A stretch of DNA of 64,000 nucleotides. Source: Bimastos eiseni. Taxonomy: Eukaryota; Annelida; Clitellata; Crassiclitellata; Lumbricidae. Shown here in pieces: positions 57,301 through 64,000 of this stretch. Position 1 is the stretch's first letter. Every line of letters starts with the position of its first letter. The notes beneath the pieces are model-generated. The model was not told the DNA's origin, ran no database searches, and saw only the letters and a list, made by a program, of their open reading frames with translations. Position numbers and translations under genes: made by a program. The stretch lies in contig OY365809.1 in NCBI GenBank assembly GCA_959347315.1, positions 6,984,853 through 7,048,852 on the forward strand, read 5' to 3'.

Positions 57301-57569
57301 GATAACAAATGAACTGTCAAATATTTGAAGTTTTACTTCAGCTTCAAAGCAATTCCAGTGCAGTATAACAGATAAAATGACATTAGCGCCAACGCCTACA
57401 GCAAAAATTATATAAACCCAAAAAACTTCATGCATACCTCAAATGTGATTCTACCGGCGCGAACATCACCGATCTTGATGTCGAAGTAGACCTTCGGGTT
57501 GCTGGGATTCGACGCCTCGTCCGGCTTCATCTTAGCCGCATTCTTCACTTTTTCCGCGCGACTTGCCAT
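54210..57569 (-). CDS. PPIA: Cyclophilin-type peptidyl-prolyl isomerase (gene span, 5 exons)
   Basis: A 186-residue single-domain cyclophilin, cis-trans isomerase of Xaa-Pro bonds and the cyclosporin A target family. Active-site residues are all present: Arg76, Phe81, Met82, Gln84, Trp142 and His147, each at a constant +21 offset from human cyclophilin A (Arg55, Phe60, Met61, Gln63, Trp121, His126). The N-terminal extension of about 21 residues ([20 protein letters not shown]) includes SNPSNPKV, which resembles the leader of cyclophilin 40, but there is no TPR domain and no Cyp40 insertion. It shows no clear mitochondrial or secretory signal, so cytosol is most likely. A downstream Met14 could be an alternative start. 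The fold, exon phases and splice sites are unambiguous; exact orthology to PPIA is not. Confidence 0.9.
54994..55216 (+). mobile_element. tRNA-derived SINE, copy 2
   Basis: Same family as 19904-20140: A-box-like TGGCCAATTGGTTAGAGCGG, B box GGGTTCGACTC, TCACTGTGTAGGGACC, CCTTGAGCAAGACC and AAGGGCGATATCAAAT, with a tail of AAATA repeats. It lies antisense to the cyclophilin in intron 4. A GGCAC(A/G)...TGGCCAATTGG segment is duplicated immediately upstream. Confidence 0.85.
55429..55504 (-). CDS. PPIA: Cyclophilin exon 4 (residues 117-141)
   Basis: Codes (G)[20 protein letters not shown] then EKTD and two bases of Trp142. Acceptor CTGAAG and donor GTAAAT on the minus strand. It matches the [16 protein letters not shown] core. 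Confidence 0.92.
56125..56310 (-). CDS. PPIA: Cyclophilin exon 3 (residues 55-116)
   Basis: Codes [31 protein letters not shown] and [17 protein letters not shown], the catalytic core with Arg76. The acceptor is TTTCAG; the donor GTTCTT is weaker than usual but required by phase. Confidence 0.93.
56522..56552 (-). CDS. PPIA: Cyclophilin exon 2 (31 bp, residues 45-54)
   Basis: A short exon coding [10 protein letters not shown] plus one base, with TTTTCAG acceptor and GTAAG donor on the minus strand. It matches the LF...VPKTAENF element. Confidence 0.9.
57438..57569 (-). CDS. PPIA: Cyclophilin exon 1 (residues 1-44)
   Basis: ATG at 57569-57567. Codes the extension and [19 protein letters not shown], ending before GTATGC (phase 0). 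Confidence 0.88.
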
Positions 57570-59371
57570 GCTTGCGCTTGACTAACTCCGAAAGCGGTAG
57601 AAATTATTAGAACCCACCGTCTTTCTCAAGTTTCACAACCTTTCCGTCCTTCGGACTTAACAAAGATTTTGTAACTTGCCAGAAACCACCGACTAACGAC
57701 ATGAAGGCAATGCAGAAAAAGTAGCCCGTGGCCCAAAAAAGTGACGATCGCACTAGGAGTAGCTATATGAGTATCATTTTCGTAACGGAATCCTCAAAGT
57801 TTAATAATTAATTATTAAACATACTAACATGAGCATGCAAAATAAAACTCGATATCCTATTTTGATTATAGAAATATCGGCCATTGAACCATGGAAGTTA
57901 GTTTACCGTTTACAAATGGTAAACTAACACCCTGGCAAGGGTCACTCATCTATTTAATGCGTACTACACTTGATGCGATTTATCGTATATATCGCACGGG
58001 ATTCCATATTCCTCCGCAACAAAGATGTTAAATTATTATACATAATTATTATTAAAAATTATTATTAAAACGAGTTTAGGTTAATCTCCAGGAAATATAT
58101 CCACGTAGTCCCTTTTGTTACTGTAACATTGTGCATTTTGTACCTACAAGCAAAATAGTTACATATTTGGAATCAGCGTTGAATTCTGATAAAGATAGGA
58201 TATCTGCACATTTTCATAAGTGCACAAATATTTTGTGAAAATTTTGAATTTTACGGTCATTCCGTCTCAAATCAGCAAATATTTCCCACTCGATCATCTC
58301 TGATTTTTATTAAATTTTCACAGAATGTTCATTGATGTCTTAGAATACGTTGTGCAAAAATTTACAGCAATATTCTTATTTTTCTTTTTTGGTGGAATTT
58401 TTAAAGCTTCTGGGTGTAGTGATTTGAGTCGCATCTTCATTTGCTGCCATATTGAAAAGGCATTATGTCAGCTAGTTTTGTCGAAAAATTTATGAAATTT
58501 GCAGAACACCTACTCTTTGTGGTACTGAATAAGGGCTACTTGAAGAAATTGACCTCAGATGGATAGTTTTTTCCTAGCAGCAGATTGAAAATGGCGGGAA
58601 AAACAACGACCCTGTCTGGCGCTTATCACCAAATGTCTGGATCAGCAGATATATTGTGTACCGCTTGCAATAAATGTCCATATTGTGTGCACAAATAAGC
58701 AATTAGATTAGTCTTATCCTGTATATCTGTTCCATAATGGCCGTCTGAACCTGACAAAAAGCACATTTTTGCATTTGACGACCATTTTAAAGGCCATGTA
58801 TAGGCCTGTGGGAGAAGTGATAAAGCTGCAAAATTTACACCATTGGAAAGAGTAGCTCAAATACTATTTAAAACAACAAGAATTGTTTTTGAGACTTCTG
58901 TTCAAGGACTGTAGTTGATTTTATCACCATGGTATTAGCCCGCAAATGCCTAAGACACTACAGGAAACAACTAATCTATTTATTAATTCGATTAAATGAC
59001 ACATAAAATTCATTTGGAACGGTCAATATTGGGAGCACTATACAGGCATGTAGTATGCACGCAATATGTCAATGAAGAACTATTCTCAGTCTAATATAAA
59101 GTTTGTCAATAGATTTCACATATTAACAACAGGAGACATTGGTGCAGTTTTAATATTTTTTTCCTTTTTGGACTTGCAATCAAATGCTAAATTCCAATCA
59201 AACTCTACCATTCACCATACAATTCAAACATACTGTTAAGACAGGCTTGCAATCCAGTGACAATGGATAAACCCAAAGGAAGTACAAATTCTGCCAACAG
59301 GGCATACCCTACTAAAATGATTCAATAATCTATCAAGCTTTTACCTATCATTTATATAACTATTGCTTAAT
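57570..59371. other. Cyclophilin upstream region and intergenic stretch
   Basis: The first ~150 bp are probably cyclophilin 5' UTR and promoter; no TATA box is evident. The rest is AT-rich with no gene recognised. A perfect inverted repeat lies at 57897-57928. Blocks around 58160-58920 have the even composition of an old transposon interior but show no motif. Confidence 0.5.
57897..57928. repeat. Perfect 11-bp inverted repeat
   Basis: GTTAGTTTACC and GGTAAACTAAC around a 10-base loop (GTTTACAAAT), about 330 bp upstream of the cyclophilin start. Could be a cruciform or a MITE relic. Confidence 0.7.
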
Positions 59372-59480
59372 GTCTTTGTTTCTTAATCATAAGTTAAGTG
59401 TCCACAGTCATTCTTACAGAGAGAGAGTAACTCTCAACCACAGCATAGTTCCATTCAAAAGAGTACACTGAACACATTGC
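59372..59480. repeat. Local duplication, copy 1
   Basis: GTCTTTGTTTCTTAATCATA, then AGTGTCCA...TTCTTACAGAGAG, GTAACTCT and an ACACTGA motif recur in order at 59641-59745. Confidence 0.75.
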
Positions 59481-59640
59481 TGGTCAACCATCACAAACAT
59501 GTACAGAAACATGCAATACAAGTGCTGCAAAATGCATGCTTTTAAATGGTGAACCATTAACAGAAATTCTATGCAATTAACCATGAAACAATTCTTCATT
59601 AATCGATCATGTTTTACAAAAGATCAGTGTATTTCTTAAA

Positions 59641-59745
59641 GTCTTTGTTTTTTAATCATAAATAAAGTGACCATAGTTATTCTTACAGAGTGGGTAACTC
59701 TTGACCAGTTGCATTGATAAGAACACACTGACTAAACACACCATT
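59641..59745. repeat. Local duplication, copy 2
   Basis: Diverged copy of 59372-59480, 269 bp downstream. It lies just 3' of the decayed gene at 59775-60692 and may be part of that element. Confidence 0.75.
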
Positions 59746-59774
59746 CTATCAGATTAAATTTTATAAACAATAAT

Positions 59775-60692
59775 TTATTGGCAGACACTAGACAGACATA
59801 ACATCCTGCTATATGAACACAAAATGCCTAGCATCATGAGAGCAGCGATTTTGATATGCAAGCCACCCATCATAATTACATAATGTTCTTCTCCATTAAC
59901 TTCTGGCCAGTGCCGTTGTATTTTATTTGCTAGTGCATACAGCGGCTGATCAAAAGTTACAAAAGAAACAAGGTTTGGATTAACATTAAGCACAGCATTA
60001 CAAACAACTGTAAATGAATGCCGAATCAGTGCGGTGGTCTTAGCACCGAGACGGAAAATTCGCATTGGTTGCAATTCTTTAATGCTGACATCAGCATGGT
60101 GGCCACCCAAGTTATATTTATAGGATCGAATTTATTTTCAACACAATCCATAACTCTCTTCGGCCAGTCATTTTCAGATTTGTATTATTGCCTCTGAAGT
60201 TATCATTCTGTGAGGCCTTTTAACAGCGTTAAAATCAATCGACTGATATTCACGAAGCTGCCTGATTATCAATTAGCAGGGCCCTCCAAGCAACATACCA
60301 ACAAGATACACTAAAATTGAAGACACAGAATTTAGCTCACTGGTTTTATCAATGGAACTCTTGAAATTGGATGCCTTTGCCCTAAAAATTTAATTTCTAA
60401 TCAGCTTTGTAGTGTGTGTTAACAAGACTATCCAAATATTCCTTCAATTTGCTAAGGTTATCATTAAATGTTAATAAAATGTCTGTACCATGATCTACAG
60501 TGGTCAGATCAGGCAATTTCTGAGCAGGCAGTCCTTAAGTCGCGTTGATTTACTTTTCTTACTAACTGAAACACCATGAAGCTGAAGATGTGCAGTATGC
60601 AACTCTACAAGTTTATGTAAACAATGGTTATTCTCATTCAATCGTATCAATTCCAAATATGCAATAACATCAGCCAAAGCAAGAGACTGCAT
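59775..60692 (-). pseudogene. Decayed copy of a repetitive uncharacterised protein gene
   Basis: Minus-strand segments in order: LADVIAYLELIRLNENNHCL then LHKLVELHTAHLQLHGVSVS and STRLKDCLL; after a break, HGTDILLTFNDNLSKL; then (60110-59775) VTFDQPLYALANKIQRHWPE followed by GEEHYVIMMGGLHIKIAALM. I recall these motifs (DQPLYALAK.IQW.WP, GGLH.EMA, STRLK.RLL) from high-copy uncharacterised proteins of corals, sponges and other marine invertebrates, probably transposon-associated; not checked. Stops and frameshifts separate the parts, so it is not functional. The function of the family is unknown to me. Confidence 0.55.
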
Positions 60693-61502
60693 TGATTTGA
60701 GAATGACAAACTTCAGAGTCTACTTGTGGAATTGTTTTATCCGCCTTTGATGCTTCATAAGAAAGTTCAATTAGACATACTGGATGGTACTTAGTCTATT
60801 GCATTCATTTTACCCAGAAGGAATCCATTTTCAAATGGACCAGTATTATTTGAGCTTTCAGTTACCGGTTCAGTCATAACTGTATAGTGTACACATTGTA
60901 CACCGGTTGTCTTTCTCTTTTAACTTACAAAGAAAACAGAAAATAGACAGAACTAAATGTGGTCGCCATAGCATCCGTTCAAGTGTGGTCTAGTGCAGCC
61001 GTTGCCTGCAAGTAGGATGCCAACATGCCGTGTTTCATTTGCAGGTACTCTCGATACCATCTCCTTCATTCCATGACTTCACATTAATGCCATCGGGAAA
61101 TGATCCAGCAACTTGCTTACAATGTCTGAGAGAGTTTTTGTAGCCTGAACCATAACCATTTCATAACCGACCCTTTTTAGCTTTTTACAGTGCGCATGCG
61201 CTAAAGGTTGTGTACATGTCTCCACATAAGCCACACCCAAAATATGCGAAAGATGCGGTCCCCGATGATATAAATAAGCCCATTTCTCTTCAACAACCCT
61301 AGGAAACGCGTTTTGCCGGTGTCAATTTGTCACAGAGAATGCAGCGAGTCCAATCCCCTGGATTAACACTTGGTTCCAGATCCATTGACTGTAGTAGGTA
61401 ATCATAATCTCCAAACTTCCAACCAATCGCCAATCGCAAGGCACCACCTTATAAACAATGTGCTGTGTCGAGTCAGAGGACTTGTACATGGGTTAGTCCA
61501 GA
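60693..61502. other. Intergenic stretch, no gene recognised
   Basis: May include more of the decayed element upstream of 60692. No other motif was found. Confidence 0.5.
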
Positions 61503-61842
61503 GGGGTGTGGGTAAACTGCGAACCGGCGAACTGGTAAAATGCGAACCTTTAGCGAACTTGTTTTCGATTGGCTGCCAAAGGTCTCGTGACCGGTTGCCA
61601 TTTATATTTTTATTCAAACGGCCAAATGTTTTCGGCAATTATCTATCAACAATATTAGCCATGACCCTGAGCCCTGTCTATCAACTACATTAACCCTAAC
61701 CGACCCTCACGATGCCCACCCTTACCCTAACCGACCCTCACGATGCCTTAACCTGATCCGTTCGAGCCTATGGTTCGTATTTTGGTTCGCGTTTTACCGG
61801 TTCGCAGTTCACCGGTTCGCGATTTGCATTTTACCAACACAC
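61503..61842. mobile_element. Non-autonomous DNA transposon with GGTTCGC modules and telomere-like repeats
   Basis: A 340-bp element with an exact 8-bp duplication AGTCCAGA at 61495-61502 and 61843-61850. The left end GGGGTGTGGGTAAA is mirrored by GTGTGTTGGTAAAA at the right. Both arms carry clustered GCGAACC/GGTTCGC modules in inverse orientation, so the element can fold back. The centre has two tandem copies of a CCCTAACCGACCCTCACGATGCC-like unit containing a telomere-like CCCTAA. No ORF. Confidence 0.88.
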
Positions 61843-61850
61843 AGTCCAGA

Positions 61851-62897
61851 GAAGGTTCGGGTCCGGTAATGTGTAGTTCATATTCAGTAGAGTCCTACCA
61901 AAACTACATAAATTTCTTCAAAACTTCAATTCAAAGAAATATAAGCATCTTTCAACTTTCATTGATTCATTTTGAATAATTTTTAACTTCTACAATCTCT
62001 GAAATTACTAACCGGAGGTTTACAAAAGGACCATGAAACATAATAATTTTCACGTATAAGCCCAATAAAACCCCATATTGACAAGAAACACTGTGCAAAA
62101 ATAACATTAAATTTCTATTTTCTCGAACACATTCAAGAATGTGCAGATATCCAGTTCGCTTTATAAATAAACAATGAACTTATAACTTAATATTCATGCT
62201 TGTAGATAGTGCTTGCACAATGCAAGGGTTCCGTGACTTTAACAAAACGCACTAATGTCGTTGTTCATTTCAGCACATTGTCACATTGATACATAGGCCT
62301 ACATAAATATTTGTTTTATTGAGAAAGAATCCGACAAATTTCTTGAAAATGATGATATAAGCGACCCGAATTAAAATTTTATGGCGAATCAAATGATTGT
62401 TGATTTAATTGGGCCTAGTAAATATTTGTATACGAAGATCTGAGGATGAAGCGAGAGATCTCGAGTTGTTTATGGGTGGGAGAATTGGCGTCGTCTAGCT
62501 GTCTCACTTTTATTACATTATAGGCCCTATGCTCAGCGACACATCATAATAAAATTGACAACTTCAGCAATTTAACAATTTATCGCGCCGCACACGTTTC
62601 TACGAATTCCGCCAGAGATACAGATAATTAAGTTATACGAAGTCTGAGGCTAGTCTTAGTCTACTACTCTACTCTTAGTCTAATACTCTATGCATGACAG
62701 CAGAAATGATCAGAAAAAAATGTCAAGAGCCTTTTAAAGTTTTGATGTTAATGATAATGACGACGACGACGTAAGCGATATCAACGATAATTGCAATAAT
62801 TGATTGGTTGCAAGATGCCCTTGCATCAATTACCATGTGTACTTTCATAATATGCGTGCCGGACTCCTAAATTACTCAGCATTTGAACAATGAATCA
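61851..62897. other. Intergenic stretch, no gene recognised
   Basis: AT-rich, with CGACGACGACG near 62760-62770. No gene or element end was recognised. Confidence 0.55.
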
Positions 62898-63243
62898 TAC
62901 GGATCCCCTAAAGGGACATGCTATAAAAATATTTTAAGTCGTGCGAACGAGATACAAACTCGTGCGCACGAGATCATAACTCGTTTCCACGACTTAATAA
63001 GTCGTGCGCATGAGTTAATATCTTGTGCGCACGACTTACTTACTCGTGCGAGCGACTAAATAAGTCGTGGGAATGAATTATTAACTCATGCGAACGACTT
63101 ATTAAGTCGTGGGAACGAGTTACTATCTCGTGCGAACGACTTATTAAGTCGTGGGAACGAGTCACTATCTCGTGTGCACGAGTTTGTATCTCGTTCGTAC
63201 GACTTAAAATTATTTTCTGCCATGTCCCTTTAGGAGGTCCGTA
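62898..63243. mobile_element. Fold-back element built from CGTGCGAACGAG modules
   Basis: A 346-bp segment with terminal inverted repeats of about 80 bp: TACGGATCCCCTAAAGGGAC at the left and TACGGACCTCCTAAAGGGAC (reverse-complemented) at the right, continuing through AAGTCGT(G/A)CGAACGAGATAC. The interior alternates AAGTCGTG, ACGAGTTA and ACTCGTGCGCACGAG palindromes, with a 43-bp unit tandemly repeated near 63085-63175. GAATCAT flanks both sides (62892-62898 and 63244-63250), so the duplication is 6-8 bp with ambiguous edges. No ORF. Confidence 0.88.
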
Positions 63244-63250
63244 GAATCAT

Positions 63251-64000
63251 GTGTGGGAACATACGAATCCATCTGGGAATATAAATGCGATGCATATAGC
63301 CATATGGCTACGGAATCTCTCATGTCGAAGTTTTTCTCGTTCTCCAAAGAATCTATAATTTTATTAATTTATAATATTTGAGCTTCGCACGGGTTATCTC
63401 TACGTTATACTAATTATTTGTGACTGGGCTAAATATTATATACGAAGCTATGTGTCTCCTATTCTCGAACTTTTAGTGTGACAGACGATTAGTCGACTAG
63501 TCGCATTGTTTTTCCATGCAGAGAATGTTGTAAAAGACTAAAAAGAGTGTTCTATTCGGGAGTGTTATTTTCAGTTAGGGTGTGCCTTGGTGTTATGAAG
63601 AATGCGCATGACTTGCAAATGACGCCATAATAGAAACTTGCAATGCCCATATATCCACATTTGAAGTAAGTTGTAAACAGAAATATTTGCGGTGACACTG
63701 AAATTCGTATGAGGACATTTTTCAGAAGTATAGTATAGACGATAATAGAGGCCTCTGCCAGATTATGTGACAGTAATTTCTCATTTGAATCTATGTAAGC
63801 AATACCACTGTAGGCCTAAATGTCGTCCTCTGGAGATTACTTCTCTCTTTCTCTCTGATTCAAGCCTGCTTGGCTATTCGTGTGAACTCAAGAGGACCAG
63901 ACGATCATTATTTGTCCCAAGAGAACCATAGTAGGGCCTGTACGTGTTTTCTTGAAGACAAACAAAGACTCTCTGAGGAATCAAAGTTCACCTCGGCGCG
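63251..64000. other. Intergenic stretch to window end, no gene recognised
   Basis: No exon or element was recognised. GATTAGTCGACTAGTCGCAT near 63487 is a short palindromic patch. Confidence 0.5.

Noticed and set aside
62898..63243. A CRISPR array, because of short repeats at regular spacing
   Set aside because: The modules are palindromic, vary in spacing and lie inside terminal inverted repeats in an animal genome; there are no unique spacers or cas genes.

Overview
This window is animal nuclear DNA: genes are split by GT-AG introns, simple-sequence tracts are everywhere, and dispersed repeats of marine invertebrate type recur. Abundant TAGGCCTA-like words, several copies of an 'ATTTATATAGCGCC ... 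CTCAGAGGCGC' repeat and a tRNA-derived SINE suggest a marine deuterostome, most likely an echinoderm. That placement is inference from composition and repeat style only.

Three protein-coding host genes can be assembled exon by exon. (1) A pyridoxal-phosphate group II decarboxylase on the + strand, 21930-37788, has 14 coding exons and 603 residues, with all splice phases closing. The catalytic Lys302, Tyr331 and the substrate-selecting Ser351 (equivalent to Ser354 of human histidine decarboxylase; Gly in DOPA decarboxylase) make it a histidine decarboxylase candidate. One exon is only 20 bp, and the lysine motif reads NPNK. (2) A two-pore-domain potassium channel on the + strand, 47857-51107, has 3 exons and 588 residues, with selectivity filters TVGYG and TIGFG and a long acidic cytoplasmic loop. 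(3) A single-domain cyclophilin on the - strand, 57569-54210, has 5 exons and 186 residues with all main active-site residues. A U2-snRNA-like sequence lies at 46437-46608 behind a TATA box, but the branch-point-recognition segment is missing.

The rest is mostly mobile DNA. The main system is a set of four copies of non-LTR retrotransposons encoding a reverse transcriptase (YLDD), a CCHC finger and a restriction-like endonuclease (RPD...DVTV). They lie at 4091-4903, 9478-12192, 43408-43768 and 43807-45577. Every copy sits inside an (AAT)n or (TAG/TAA)n microsatellite, which points to a microsatellite-targeting element. Two copies differ at only three sites that I found over about 826 bp, so the family has been active recently.

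Four non-autonomous DNA transposons have perfect 8-bp target-site duplications (39891-40213, 49286-49614, 53659-53959, 61503-61842). A fold-back element made of CGTGCGAACGAG-like modules lies at 62898-63243. Two SINE copies, several non-LTR 3' ends, a 20-bp minisatellite and a decayed gene of a repetitive protein family (59775-60692, - strand) complete the picture.

Layout: 1-8.2 kb is intergenic with retroelement copy A. 8.2-21 kb holds an orphan TATA promoter, retroelement copy B and repeats. 21-37.8 kb is the decarboxylase gene. 37.8-47.8 kb holds repeats, retroelement copies C1 and C2 and the U2-like locus. 47.9-51.1 kb is the potassium channel. 53.6-57.6 kb is the cyclophilin. 57.6-64 kb is repeat-rich intergenic DNA. 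The three host genes have no evident joint function.
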